Of a DNA stretch of 64,000 bases, positions 1-8,888 are shown in pieces. How positions within the stretch are numbered: position 1 is the first letter of the stretch; each line of letters opens with the position of its first letter. Source of the stretch: JAUXJB01 sp965226855 (lineage in GTDB: Bacteria; Myxococcota_A; UBA9160; SZUA-336); NCBI GenBank assembly GCA_965226855.1, contig CBDDEE010000029.1, forward strand, positions 186,001 through 250,000, given 5' to 3'. Under the pieces are notes generated by a model, which did no database searches, had not been told where the DNA came from, and worked only from the letters and a program-made list of their open reading frames with translations. The position numbers were made by a program, and so were the translations under genes.

Positions 1-2
1 CG

Positions 3-317
3 GAGGCTCTCAAGCGCGATCTGAGGCTCTCCACCCGAGTAGAAGGGGACACTGAGGGACTTGAGGATGACAGCGGCAGCGGCATCGACATGTCCATCGC
101 GACCCTACTGGCGCTCCGGCGCGGCCCCAAGCTGGAGGGCTGGGAGATCGAGCACGCGATCCAATACCTGCGGGCCGAGCGCGACGGGAAGGATAAGCAC
201 GACCAATACTGGGTCGACACAGTCGAGAAGGCACACGGCTACGCCGCGGAGCAGTACCCGGTCATGGGATCGAGCCACGGGCGGACCCGTTCGGAAAGAA
301 GGCCGACGCATGGGTGA
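3..317 (+). CDS. C-terminal part of an unidentified protein, open at left edge
   Basis: An open frame enters from the left edge and ends at a TGA at 315-317. The readable part (about 104 residues) is mixed charged and hydrophobic, with a plausible folded segment around LEGWEIEHAIQYLRAERDG, and lacks the Arg/Pro/Ser-rich look of noise frames. I do not recognise the family. The last 15 or so codons overlap, on the other strand, the edge of a Rieske oxygenase fragment, so the native end of this protein has probably been replaced by a rearrangement near 290. Confidence is low because the start is outside the window. Confidence 0.35.
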   Translation, partial: EALKRDLRLSTRVEGDTEGLEDDSGSGIDMSIATLLALRRGPKLEGWEIEHAIQYLRAERDGKDKHDQYWVDTVEKAHGYAAEQYPVMGSSHGRTRSERRPTHG

Positions 318-492
318 CCTGTGGGTGGTACCAGTCAAAGAGCTTGTCGACTGCCAGCTTCCAGTTGCAACCGATCATGAACTTCTGAATCCCGTCGACG
401 ACCTCAACATCGCCTCGCTCCGCCATCAAGCTAAGGCCGGTGCAACCGACCTGGCCCAGATACTCCTCGAGAGGGGTGGCCTCGGGGTCCGT
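298..492 (-). pseudogene. Rieske-type ring-hydroxylating oxygenase alpha subunit, internal fragment
   Basis: About 64 codons on the minus strand match the catalytic-domain entry of Rieske non-haem iron oxygenase alpha subunits: EEYLG, then CNWKLAVDKLFDWYHP followed by VTHAS, the region just before the 2-His-1-carboxylate iron site. The Rieske [2Fe-2S] domain and the rest of the catalytic domain are absent on both sides, so this is a remnant. Upstream it is fused in another frame to the end of the neighbouring 2OG oxygenase gene; downstream it runs into the unrelated frame at 1-317. The family call comes from motif recognition only. Confidence 0.6.
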
Positions 493-1486
493 AGTGGCGA
501 AGGTTCTTGCTCGCGAACCACTCCGAGTACTCGCCCACGGTGATCGGCTCATAGCGGGGCGGGTTGTCGGGACCCTTACAGGTCTCCATGCACTCAATCA
601 GCGTATCCGGGCTCGGAAAATAGAAGAACGGAATCGCGTAGCGGTCCCCGCCCGAGGCGTTGATTACGCGGTGTGTCGTCGAGAGGAAGCGGTCGTTGCT
701 CCACAATCTCAACAGTTCACCGGAATTGACCAGAAAGCAGTCATCCAGAGCGGGCGCCTTGAACCACTTCCCCGACTGGCTGCGTATCTGTAGGCCCGGA
801 ACCTTCGACTGCGCCAGGAGAGTGATGAAGGAGCCGTCACAATGCGGCGCCGTATTGTATTGGTTCTCTTCGAGCGCGATCGACGGATAGCGGGACAGGC
901 GCTGGGCGCAGCGAGCTTTCCCGTCGAGAAAGGCCTCGTCGAAGAAGTCCGTCGACAGATCGAGGGCGCTGGCGTAGACCGGCAACAGACGTTCGCAGAG
1001 AGCCTCGAGGGTATCGAAGTACTCGATCAGGGTCTCGCGGAAGCCGGGCAGGCCTTCCGGCCACTGGTTGCCGCGCGGGCTGAACAGCCCCTCCGGGCCA
1101 TCCGAATTCGTTCCGGACTCGCGTGCCATGAAAAAAGCCTCGACCAGGTCCGGCTTGTTGTCCTGCATGCCCTCAAAGCTCTTGATCTGCTGGATCCCGG
1201 TCGGCAGAAACCCGCTGAGGCTCTCGTTGACTACGACCGCCATCTTGCGCTCGAGCGGAAGCTCGTGAAAGCGCGCGCTCTTCACGAACACACGATCGAT
1301 CAGATCCTGGGACACTCCGTGGTTCCTGATGAAGAAGAACCCGATGCTCTCGAGGGCGTATCGCACTTCCTTGGCGAGTCGGGGCAGGGCCCCGCGTTCC
1401 CCCCTGAGAAAAGGCCCAACATCGAGGATCGGGATCTCTACATCTGCCGTGACGGACCCCTGTAGGCCGTGTAGCTCGCTGGACAT
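431..1486 (-). CDS. 2-oxoglutarate/Fe(II)-dependent oxygenase, isopenicillin-N-synthase-like
   Basis: Predicted non-haem iron oxygenase of about 351 residues. The N-terminal DIOX_N-type segment (EIPILDVGPF, then GFFFIRNHGV) is followed by the jelly-roll core with the iron triad H215-x-D217 (APHCDGS) and H272 (THRVINA), and R282 in the place that binds the 2-oxoglutarate carboxylate. The usual RxS is RYA here, which may alter cosubstrate binding. The start at 1486 is preceded by a strong GGGGAGGG ribosome site, so it is preferred to the ATG eight codons upstream. The last 20 or so residues read into the Rieske fragment, so the native C-terminus has probably been lost or extended by fusion. It lies in the same direction as two deacetylases downstream of 3608, separated by about 290 bases. 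Substrate unknown. Confidence 0.8.
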   Translation of the reverse strand: MSSELHGLQGSVTADVEIPILDVGPFLRGERGALPRLAKEVRYALESIGFFFIRNHGVSQDLIDRVFVKSARFHELPLERKMAVVVNESLSGFLPTGIQQIKSFEGMQDNKPDLVEAFFMARESGTNSDGPEGLFSPRGNQWPEGLPGFRETLIEYFDTLEALCERLLPVYASALDLSTDFFDEAFLDGKARCAQRLSRYPSIALEENQYNTAPHCDGSFITLLAQSKVPGLQIRSQSGKWFKAPALDDCFLVNSGELLRLWSNDRFLSTTHRVINASGGDRYAIPFFYFPSPDTLIECMETCKGPDNPPRYEPITVGEYSEWFASKNLRHYGPRGHPSRGVSGPGRLHRP

Positions 1487-1773
1487 CGGTAGCCCTCCCC
1501 TTTCCCCCACTCTTCGCCGATGCGTGGAACGATCTTACGGCCTGGCCTAAGTGCGGCCGCAAGCAGCTTCCGCCCGGCGTGCGAGATGCAGGATAGCGCA
1601 GGATGGCTGCCCCGCCTGATGGTCTCGCGCGACGGGCCCTCGCCCGGAACGCCTGGGTCCGCTTGCGCGCAAGCTGCTAGAGGACCTTGCGGCGGACCCA
1701 CCCATCCGACCTCTCGGGGGAGGGCAGGTACGAGGCGCTCCCGCACGGTTTCTCCTGCAGCTTGGGTGGTTGC

Positions 1774-2691
1774 TCAGTCGCTAGGCGGATGGTCTCGGTA
1801 CCAGTTGATGATGTCGCTACCGGTGGCGGCCCATACGTCGCCTGGTTCCATCAGATTGCCCAGCGCGCGGTCGAGGGCGCCGATTCGAAATGGTTGGCCG
1901 CTGAGCCACGGGTGGAGGTGGAGCACCATGACGCGGCCGTTTTTGGCCCCGTCTTGCCGCAGCACTTCCGCGCTCTCGAGTAATAAGCGCGCGTAACGCG
2001 ATGGCGGCACTCTACGGTCGTGCATGGCATGCACGTCGTCGAGCTCCAACGCGAGCGGCAGCGCGTAGAGCTCGCCGCTGGATGTGGTCATCGGATAGGG
2101 CTGCTCATCGTTGACCCAGTCACACACGTACCGGATCCCGGCATCGGCCAACAGCTGGGGAGTGCGAGTCGACTCCCCGTACTCCGGCCCCACCCAACCG
2201 GCGGGTGCGGTGCCTGTGGCTTGGGTCAGGGCATCGAGGGAAGCGCGGATGTACTCGCGCTCCTCATCCTCGCTCATGCGGCTGGTAATCATCCGGCTCA
2301 CCGAGATGCCGTGACTCACGAATTCGCAGCCCCGCGACTGGCAGTGGCGAACCAGGTAGGGGTAGTGCTCCGCGGTCAAGGCATCCATGGCAATGGTGGC
2401 CGGTATGCCGTGCTTCTCCAGCACGTCGAGCACCCGGAAGATGCCAACCCGATGCCCGTACTCACGCAGGGTAAGTCGAGCGTAGTCTGGTGGGGGGCGC
2501 CGACCGATCCCGCCCGCCAGCACTGGTGATTGATACGCGCCTTCGGGGGGCTCCCATTCCATGTGCTCTAGGCTGACGATGATCCCGAACGCCAGGGGGG
2601 CCTCCCCTGGCCATCGGAGCGTCGCGCGGGTGTGAATGGGTGACCAGAGATAGTGCTCGTGGTCCATGCCGGGTCGGCGCTCTGCGGGCAT
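1774..2691 (-). CDS. Polysaccharide deacetylase / PuuE-type allantoinase-like hydrolase
   Basis: A 305-residue NodB-homology protein of the PuuE (cofactor-poor allantoinase, peptidoglycan/chitin deacetylase-like) group. Visible family marks are the early EHMEWEPP strand, REYGHRVGIFR, the FVSHGIS metal/active-site segment, GWVGPEYGES, CDWVNDEQPYP and the C-terminal VLHLHPWLSGQP with catalytic-type His. Length is normal for the family. Its start lies 5 bases after the stop of the paralogous gene at 2697-3608, so the two are almost certainly co-transcribed and may act as a pair. The substrate (an amide, an N-acetyl sugar or a ureide) cannot be read from sequence. Confidence 0.85.
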   Translation of the reverse strand: MPAERRPGMDHEHYLWSPIHTRATLRWPGEAPLAFGIIVSLEHMEWEPPEGAYQSPVLAGGIGRRPPPDYARLTLREYGHRVGIFRVLDVLEKHGIPATIAMDALTAEHYPYLVRHCQSRGCEFVSHGISVSRMITSRMSEDEEREYIRASLDALTQATGTAPAGWVGPEYGESTRTPQLLADAGIRYVCDWVNDEQPYPMTTSSGELYALPLALELDDVHAMHDRRVPPSRYARLLLESAEVLRQDGAKNGRVMVLHLHPWLSGQPFRIGALDRALGNLMEPGDVWAATGSDIINWYRDHPPSD

Positions 2692-2696
2692 GTTGA

Positions 2697-3608
2697 CTAC
2701 CTTTGTGTGAACTGTTGGGCATGCGTCACCGCTTCGCCGTAGCAGTGAGCAAGGTAGTAATCGGCGATCTCATCGGCGGTGGTGTGCCATACCGCGTCGT
2801 GGGATCGGATATAGCCCAGAATCTCGTCCAGATAGCGGATCCGGTGCGGCTGCCCGAACAGGAAGGGATGCAGGGCAATGCACATGACGCGCCCGCTCAC
2901 TTCGCCTTCTGCGTAGAGCTGATCGAACTGCGCCTTACAGATCTCGACGAAGTATTCTCCTTCGAAATGGCGAGTGAACACCAGTGCGTCATTGAGCTCG
3001 AAGGAGTACGGAACGGATATCAGCTTGCCCGAGGCTACGTGAATGGGCACGGGCTGGTCGTCGTGCACCCAATCGGTGTGGTAGATGAGGCCTGCCTCGG
3101 CCATGAGGTCCGGAGTTCTCAGGGTGCCCGATATTGCGGGTCCGAGCATGCCTTTCAGTGGCTTGCCGGTGTGGCGTTTCAGCGTCTCGATGCAGTCTCG
3201 ATAGAACTCGCGCTCTTGGTCTTCGCTCAGGGTTTCCAGGTATCGGGTGTTGTAGATGCCGTGACTCATGAAATCCCAATCCCGGCTGATCATGGCCTCC
3301 GCGATTTCCGGGAAGTGCTCCAGAACTGCTAGATTCAGCGAGACACAGCACTTGATGTGGTGCCCATCGAGTACCTCGAGCATGCGCCAAAATCCCACTC
3401 GGTTGCCGTAATCCCGGTAGCCGTACTGCTGCACGTCCGGGTAAGGGGTGCGCGGCCAGGGATTTCGGCGCCCGTCGAACTCTGGCACGTACTCGTAGTG
3501 CTCGATGTTGGGTGCGACCCAGAACGCAACTCTGGCGCCGTTTGGCCACTCGATGCGCGGCCGGTCGATGATGGGGCTATAGTCGACGCGGTTCGGTGGC
3601 AGCGGCAC
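2697..3608 (-). CDS. Polysaccharide deacetylase / PuuE-type hydrolase, upstream paralogue
   Basis: About 303 residues and the same fold as its downstream neighbour, clearly a diverged paralogue: NIEHYEYVPE, RDYGNRVGFWRMLEVL, FMSHGIYNTRY, KGMLGPAISG, TDWVHDDQPVP and CIALHPFLFGQPHR line up with the other copy. I place the start at GTG 3608, about nine bases after AGGAG; a TTG two codons earlier is possible but too close to the ribosome site. First gene of a two-gene operon with the deacetylase at 1774-2691. Tandem PuuE-like genes occur in catabolic clusters of several proteobacterial groups; no purine-degradation gene is visible here. Confidence 0.85.
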   Translation of the reverse strand: MPLPPNRVDYSPIIDRPRIEWPNGARVAFWVAPNIEHYEYVPEFDGRRNPWPRTPYPDVQQYGYRDYGNRVGFWRMLEVLDGHHIKCCVSLNLAVLEHFPEIAEAMISRDWDFMSHGIYNTRYLETLSEDQEREFYRDCIETLKRHTGKPLKGMLGPAISGTLRTPDLMAEAGLIYHTDWVHDDQPVPIHVASGKLISVPYSFELNDALVFTRHFEGEYFVEICKAQFDQLYAEGEVSGRVMCIALHPFLFGQPHRIRYLDEILGYIRSHDAVWHTTADEIADYYLAHCYGEAVTHAQQFTQR

Positions 3609-3984
3609 GCTCAACGTCTCCTGAGATTAAGAGACTCGCCTACGCTTCTCGGGGCGGGCGGGGGTCAAGCATGCCGGGCCCAGCAGGGGATTGCAATCGT
3701 CGGTCGCACCCGAGCCCACCGGAAATGATCCAGGCCGGGATAGGCGATGGTCGTGACCAGGTTCGCTCTTTCGTGGTCGCTTTCGGGGTGAAAGAGAATA
3801 AACAGGCTCAGGCGGCGAAAGCGACTCAGGGCAGAGAATGAAGGGGATAAAGACCGGGCCCAGGTCAAGCTTTCTGCGGAGTAGATCTATATCACTCTGG
3901 AGCTGCCCCGATTCCGTGGACGGTTGATCGTTACCGGGGACCTTCCTCGGCAACTCCTCTCTGGCTCTCTTCTTCCTCTTCTTC
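3609..3984. other. Intergenic region upstream of the deacetylase pair
   Basis: About 375 bases with no convincing coding frame. The promoter of the deacetylase operon should lie here, but I see no clear -35/-10 pair. The right part runs into the decayed IS3 element. Confidence 0.4.
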
Positions 3985-5302
3985 TCTCTCTTGAAGACCT
4001 ACGAGACTCGGCCGCGAAGGCGGTCGACCCGGGCGAAGCCTGGCCTCTTCACATTCGGCATGCCGCGCCTCGAACTCGTTCGGCGAGAGGTACCCCAACG
4101 CCGAGTGACGCCGAGTGGGGTTGTACCACCCCTCGAGGAACTCGAACACGGCCATTCGTGCTTGCGCCTGGGTCCGCATGGGTTGCCATCGAGCAGCTCG
4201 CACTCCAGCGTCGCAGCTCTCGCACATCGCCGTAGCAGTCGCCGACGGATCCCATCGAGGGGCACCCCAGCCTCGCGGCAGCGAAGCCCGAAGGCGATCG
4301 ACGTGTACACAGCGGTCGCGTTGTCGTAGCATTCGTGCTTGCGGCTGTCGCCGACGGATCACCCATCGAGGGCCGCATCGCCCCAGCCTCAGTCGGCAGC
4401 GCAGCCCGTCAAGGCGATCGAGCGTGTCAGGCCCGCGACTGCGTCGAGATCGCTGCGTCTGTTCCCCTTCGACGTCTCGCGGGAGAGTAACGCCGCAACA
4501 CGGGGCGACTGGATCGACTTCGCCCGGTCGAGGCGGGCCTTGCGCCGCCACCCCAGCACTAGGCGCGGCATCTCGAAGCCGCGCGAGCACGATCGCGTGT
4601 ACTGCGTCCCTTGTCGTCCGAGTGCGGTGGATCACTTCGCCCGGGCTTTGCGCCGAACGTACCTGCCCGGGCGAGCGCCATCCGCACCCCGCGGGCGCGG
4701 CTCGTCAGCGAGATCATGATCAGCAGCCGAGCGCGCGTTCCCGGACCTGGGGGCGCTCGGTCCGCAGGTGCGTGGCCATCGACCAGCCGACGACCTTGCG
4801 ACTGAACGCATCGAGGACCACCGCCAGCTTCGTACAGGAAGCCCGCCCACGTCGCGATGTACGTGATGTCCGACCCCGAGACCCTCGGCTGGAGAACCCC
4901 GGCCGAGGCTCTCAACGATCATCGGTTCGGGGCGTCGACCTGGAAGTCCCGGTCGACGAGATCCGGCGCCGGACGGGCATCCTGGGCGCGCTGCGTCGTC
5001 GTCACGAAGCGACGTCGACTCACACCCTGGATCCTCGCCTCGCGCATCAGTCGCGCAGGTGCGCAGCCGACACGCTTGCGAGACACCTGGACCTCGCTCG
5101 CTCGGAGCTCGGCGTGGATCCTCGGTGCGCCGTACGTCCCTCGAGACGCCTCGTGCGCCGTCCGGATCATCCGCAGCAGTCGCTGATCCTCCTGCTCGTG
5201 CAGGGACGCCGCTCTCTTGCGCCACGCGTAGTACCCGCTGGGGGAGACCTCCAGCACTCGGCACATCGTGGCCACCCGATGTTGTGCCTGATGCGCGCTC
5301 AC
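3985..5302 (-). pseudogene. IS3 transposase OrfB (integrase catalytic subunit), multiply frameshifted
   Basis: Pieces of an IS3 OrfB appear in several frames: the N-terminal HTH-like region (VSPSGYYAWRKRAA, then RGTYGAPRIHAEL) at 4919-5302; the beginning of the DDE domain (TYIATWAGFLY) near 4850; and the C-terminal FLEGWYNPTRRHSALGYLSP near 4060-4140. A segment coding for SMGSVGDCY is present twice around 4240-4390, which indicates an internal duplication. No frame carries the whole DDE triad, so it is inactive. Confidence 0.75.
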
Positions 5303-5616
5303 GAACTCGAAGATCCGGACGGGATCTTGCCGGTCTCCCGCGCGAACCAGGCCGCGGCTTTTGCTAGGATCGCCCGCTCCTCTCGGAGCGCACGGTTCTC
5401 ACGCCGCAGCTTCGCGAGCTCGTTCTTCTCCTCGGTCGTCAGGCCATCGGTTCGCTTGCCCGCGTCCCGGTCCGCCTGGCGCACCCAGTTCCGGATCGAC
5501 TCCGCGCCTGGCTCGTACTCCTCGGCCAGCGACTCCGGGCTTCGACCCGAGCGCACCAGCGCCACGAGCTGCCTGCGCAGTTCCGGCGGGTACGGTGGGC
5601 GATAACGTCTCGGCAT
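5299..5616 (-). CDS. IS3-family transposase OrfA (helix-turn-helix subunit)
   Basis: 105 residues: YPPELRRQLVALVRSGRSPESLAEEY is the HTH, SIRNWVRQADRD the recognition-helix region, and KNELAKLRRENRALREERAIL the leucine-zipper coiled coil used for OrfA multimerisation. Length is typical for IS911-like OrfA. It overlaps the start of the orfB frame by 4 bases, the usual arrangement for a programmed -1 frameshift fusion. Intact itself, but its partner OrfB is destroyed. Confidence 0.85.
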   Translation of the reverse strand: MPRRYRPPYPPELRRQLVALVRSGRSPESLAEEYEPGAESIRNWVRQADRDAGKRTDGLTTEEKNELAKLRRENRALREERAILAKAAAWFARETGKIPSGSSSS

Positions 5617-5689
5617 CGTGGACTCCTCTCACTCCAACCCCCAAGTCTGAGGGTGTCCACGAAACCGGGTCAACTCCAGATCCCCGGTA

Positions 5690-6774
5690 ATGACAACGAG
5701 ACGGCCGACGAGTTGGTTCGAGTGCTGAACAGTCGACTTCTCCTTGGCGAGTATGATCGGGTCTTTCGTGCACTAGAGGCGGAGCCCACTTGTGCAATAC
5801 GAGTGGGAGCGGGCAAAATCCGAAGCTCCTCCTGAAGGCCCTGCCCTCGCCTCTTGGATCCCTGAGTGGCTCGAACTCTACCGCCCCCCGAACGTCGGCC
5901 AGCGCACGTTCGCGAACTACCAGGAGAAGGCACGTGCTCTCTCGGACCGCATGGGGGACATGGCGCTCGTCAACATCACCCAGGCGGAGGTCATCGCACT
6001 GCGGGCTGCGCTTGAACGTGAAGGTCGCGAACCCAGAACGGCGAGTGACTACTTAGCCGTGCTGCGCCTGATCCTGCGTGATGCTCGAATCAATGGGCTC
6101 ATCGACTCAAGCCCCTTCGACACGCGGCTCCCCAAGCGCGACACAAAGGTGACTAGAGCAAGCCGCAACCGACGACGTGTTCGGTTCCGGCCCTTCCTCG
6201 CAGATGAACTCGCCAGACTACTCGACGTGCTGCGTGTGCCGCGTGATCGGACGGAGGCGCTGTACTTCCCACCTACGGAGTTCATGCTGCTAACTGGCTT
6301 GCGTTGGGGTGAGTGCGTTGGCGTTCTGTGGAGCGATCTCTCGTGGACCGGCGGCGAGATCCACATTCAACGTGCCGTCGTGCGCGGAGAGGACCGAACG
6401 GACGAGCCCACGAAAACCGGCGAAGACTGGACGATTCCGCTCCGTCCCCCGGTCGCGCAGCTGTTGCAAGTTCAGCAGGAACGGAGCTTCGTCAGGCGCA
6501 CGGAAGGGCGGATCTTCCCCGGTCCGTCTGGTGGGCCGATCTCCTACACAAGCGGTTGCGCCGTGGTTGGCGTCGGGCGTTGACGCGTGCGAAGGTCGAG
6601 CCCCGCGAAGGTGACGCACAGAAGGCTGCACGGCGCAGCTACAACACCTCCGGCCTGATCTGCGGGCGCAACTCGAAGTTGATCTCCAGCGTCACACCAC
6701 GGTGAGGATGATCACCGAGGTCTACGACTCGTTCATTGACCCAGCCCGGTGGCCCGACGAAGACGAGCGCCATG
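5690..6774 (+). pseudogene. Tyrosine recombinase (phage/island integrase), frameshifted
   Basis: The core 5792-6583 encodes an N-terminal SAM-like core-binding domain (QRTFANYQEKARALSDRMGD, then AREEYLRVLR-like helices) and the start of the catalytic domain with box I arginine in LLTGLRWGECVGVLW. Box II follows in two other frames as REGDAQKAARRSY and then HTTVRMITEVYDSF, where the nucleophilic Tyr of family members is expected. At least three frameshifts (near 5790, 6545 and 6700) break it, and its 5' end is cut by the IS3 element. The reconstructed end lies about 55 bases from the 3' end of tRNA-Gly and points at it, the usual place of an integrase at an attachment site. Confidence 0.75.
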
Positions 6775-6828
6775 CGGAAGGTTGACTTCGTAGATCACGC
6801 GCAACTGCTTGGTTCAGTGCACGAATCG

Positions 6829-6904
6829 TGGAGCACGAGACCGGACTCGAACCGGCGACCACCACGTTGGCAACGTGGAGCTCTACCAACTGAGCTACTC
6901 GTGC
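6829..6904 (-). tRNA. tRNA-Gly(GCC)
   Basis: A 76-base cloverleaf on the minus strand with encoded CCA. Acceptor GCACGAG pairs with CTCGTGC; D stem GCTC/GAGC; anticodon stem CCACG/CGTGG with loop TTGCCAA (anticodon GCC); T arm GCCGG-TTCGAGT-CCGGT. It follows pgsA on the same strand by about 35 bases, a gene order also seen in Escherichia coli (pgsA-glyW). Its 3' end faces the decayed integrase at 5690-6774. Confidence 0.95.
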
Positions 6905-6938
6905 GTGACGAGTGTTATGCGGCGCGGCTGAGCCCGCG

Positions 6939-7430
6939 TCAAGGGGTCGCTGGCGGTGCTCCCCGGCGGCTCAGGTAGCCAACGAAGTAAGCGTACCCCG
7001 ACCAGAGCGTGACGCCCGTCGCGATGATCAGCAGGACCATCCCGATCGCGTGGATGGGCAGGCCGAGGAACGGGTAGTGGAGCAGCAGCGCCGTCAGCGC
7101 CGCGATCTGGATGCCCGTCTTCCACTTGCCAAGGGGCGCCGCGGGCAAGAGCACCCCCTCGGCGGAGGCCATCGCCCGGAGCCCCGTGACGGCGATCTCG
7201 CGACCCAGAATGGCGATGGCCATGATGACGCCATACTCGTCCACACGGGGCACCGCGACCAGCACGACGAGCGCGGTCATCACCAGAATCTTGTCTGCCA
7301 GGGGGTCGAGAAGCTTGCCGATCCGGGTCTCCGCGCCACGACGCCGCGCAACGTAGCCGTCGAGCAGGTCCGTCAACGACACGGCGAGGAAGCCCAGACC
7401 CACCAGCCCCGACCACCACACCGTGACCGT
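6939..7430 (-). pseudogene. pgsA: pgsA, CDP-diacylglycerol-glycerol-3-phosphate 3-phosphatidyltransferase, 5' end replaced
   Basis: Integral membrane enzyme of phosphatidylglycerol synthesis. The CDP-alcohol phosphotransferase signature D-G-x2-A-R-x8-G-x3-D-x3-D is complete (LTDLLDGYVARR, then GKLLDPLADK), followed by the expected transmembrane segments and a normal C-terminus. The first 35 or so residues, including the membrane-entry NLPNxLTxxR segment, are missing. Upstream of about 7425 the frame continues into repeat DNA also found next to the cupredoxin gene at 51399. The open frame runs to 7553, but those residues are not pgsA-like. Because pgsA is normally essential, either another copy exists or this junction is an assembly chimera. 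Confidence 0.8.
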
Positions 7431-7585
7431 CGAGTAGGGCGACGTGTTCCGCCTGGAACGCGGCAACCAACAACCCGCCGAGCGAGCGACATTGCCAGTC
7501 GTCCAAGTCAAGCGAGGGTTCCCCGAGGGCTCCCAACTCCCACGAACTCTCACCTAGTCCAGCCCCGTCTCACGAACTCCCGCGA
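7420..7585. repeat. 166-bp segment shared with 51399-51564
   Basis: Direct copy, near-identical with a handful of substitutions. It starts with accgtgaccgtcgagtaggg. In one copy this is the end of the cupredoxin gene; in the other it abuts the broken 5' end of pgsA. It leads into family A. Confidence 0.85.
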
Positions 7586-7881
7586 GTTCTCTGGGCGGCC
7601 GACGAGGGGCAATAGCCCCATCGAGGGGACGAGACCGGTTCGCTCCGGACTCCCCCCACCGCCAAGCAGGCTGCCCAATCTCGACAGGGAGGAGACGAGG
7701 GCGGGTTTTCCGTACAGTTTCCGGGGGTTTTGCCGGAGTAGGCGCACCGCGAGACGCGCGGGACGTGCGCATCGCGCCACATTATCGGTCCCGGTCTCGT
7801 CTCTCGATTTCCGGGGGGAGCGTTTGCGCCGACGGCTTCCTAGTGGGTGTTCCGTTTACGCTACAGCGGCCACCCATGGCC
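7559..7881 (+). repeat. Dispersed repeat family A, copy 1 (323 bp)
   Basis: Shared almost full length with 49407-49727 and partially with 50511-50614 and 57373-57512. It has short G/C-rich sub-motifs (tttccggggggagcgtttg, gacagggaggagacgaggg) and no conserved reading frame, since the copies are frame-shifted relative to one another. It looks like a non-autonomous mobile or structural repeat. Confidence 0.8.
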
Positions 7882-8120
7882 AGCGGGGACACCTCAACCG
7901 GGAGAGCACGCTCTGGGCGACGGGACGCTTAAAGCCGCAGCAATCACCGCAGATCGCGCCGGGATCCAGTCCTACCTAACTCACCACCAGTCCGAGCTGA
8001 GGTCCGATCTCGACTGTCGATTACAAGCACTCATAAAGCGCCGCCTGCCTCCCGACCGCCGGGGGAATTACCCAACCTGAACAGGCGGGCAGTGCGGCTC
8101 CAGATGATTTTCTCTCCACC
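7882..8120. other. Non-coding stretch between repeat A and the terminator
   Basis: No supported gene. The last 55 bases (from about 8065) are similar to 63420-63470, upstream of the twin terminator at the other end of the window. Confidence 0.4.
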
Positions 8121-8150
8121 AAAAAAAGAAGGGCCGAAGCCCTTCTTTTT
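8121..8150 (-). terminator. Strong intrinsic terminator
   Basis: A nine-base-pair stem with a CGAA-type loop (aagaagggc / gcccttctt) flanked by A and T runs, placed 47 bases after the stop of the gene at 8197-8814. A nearly identical terminator follows the paralogous fragment at 63564-63672. Confidence 0.9.
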
Positions 8151-8196
8151 GCGAGTGGTTTCTGCCGAAGCAGACCGACTCTTTACTCAGCGTCCT

Positions 8197-8814
8197 TTAG
8201 TCATAGTTCACCGTGTCCGTGCTCCCAGTCATCATGTTGATGATGACGGTGGCCACGTCAATCTGTGACCTCTGGGCTTCCGCGACGAAAGTCGCGGCTG
8301 TACGGGTGCGACCTTCGAGCGTTACCACATCCATTGCCCTCAACACCATGGTCGAGTTGGCATCCAGCATACCCGTTGCATACATACCGGGTGTAGCCAT
8401 CACGCCTTCTTCCGGACGGAACGTGATCCAGTACGGGGCCGGGTTGGCTCCACGGTTCGAGATCACGATCCGCTGATTGTAGTCTGCCCACGTGGTCAGG
8501 AAGGGGATGTGCACGGTGGTACCGTCTCGTGTGATCTGGCCCAGCGAGTACTCACCACCGCTTGGCGGAAATTCCGCGCCGGTTGTTCCTGCAGTGTACT
8601 TTGTAGTCACGGTGTAGGGAGCCGTTTCAGGAATCGCCATCGCCATCTCTCCGGCGGGCACCTCAATGCAGAGGTCCCGAGCTGATGTTAGTACCGCACT
8701 TGGCATTACTTCCAGCTCATCCAACATTTTGTCGTCTTCCATCTTCCGTTGATCCCCCGCATCGGCGTCATCACACGCAGTGCCCCCCTCGGTGGCTACG
8801 GCTTCCAACCACAC
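8197..8814 (-). CDS. Hypothetical protein, beta-rich, possibly secreted; 5' end uncertain
   Basis: 205-residue frame; the reliable part starts at about MEDDKMLDELEVMPSAVL. It is rich in Thr, Val and Ala with repeated beta-strand patterns (APYTVTTKYTAG, GEYSLGQITRD, VVTLEGRTRTAATF) and ends STDTVNYD. A single Cys pair is possible. No signal peptide is visible, and the frame continues without a clear start into upstream DNA, so the real N-terminus with export signal may be missing. The last 35 or so residues are repeated as a diverged fragment at 63564-63672 with the same terminator, so a small gene family exists. Resembles surface or extracellular structural proteins, but no family is recognised. 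Confidence 0.65.
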   Translation of the reverse strand: MWLEAVATEGGTACDDADAGDQRKMEDDKMLDELEVMPSAVLTSARDLCIEVPAGEMAMAIPETAPYTVTTKYTAGTTGAEFPPSGGEYSLGQITRDGTTVHIPFLTTWADYNQRIVISNRGANPAPYWITFRPEEGVMATPGMYATGMLDANSTMVLRAMDVVTLEGRTRTAATFVAEAQRSQIDVATVIINMMTGSTDTVNYD

Positions 8815-8888
8815 ACGTGAAGCGAACGAGAAGTCACCCTCAATCGTTGGAACGAAGGAAAAAAGAGAATCTACGCAACGCGGCCTAG

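Larger units (their letters stand above)
3985..5667 (-). mobile_element. Decayed IS3-family insertion sequence
   Basis: An IS911/IS3-type element on the minus strand: orfA, then a broken orfB. The upstream end lies near 5643-5667 and contains ggtgtccacgaaaccggg. The same terminal sequence recurs at about 13045, 50790 and 55855, always beside IS3 debris, which marks it as the inverted-repeat end of one IS type. The downstream end was not identified with confidence. OrfB is frameshifted and internally rearranged, so the element cannot move by itself. Confidence 0.75.

Noticed and set aside
262..597. 111-codon frame as a complete gene
   Set aside because: Only residues 37-100 are Rieske-oxygenase-like; the start lies in antisense of the 2OG oxygenase gene.
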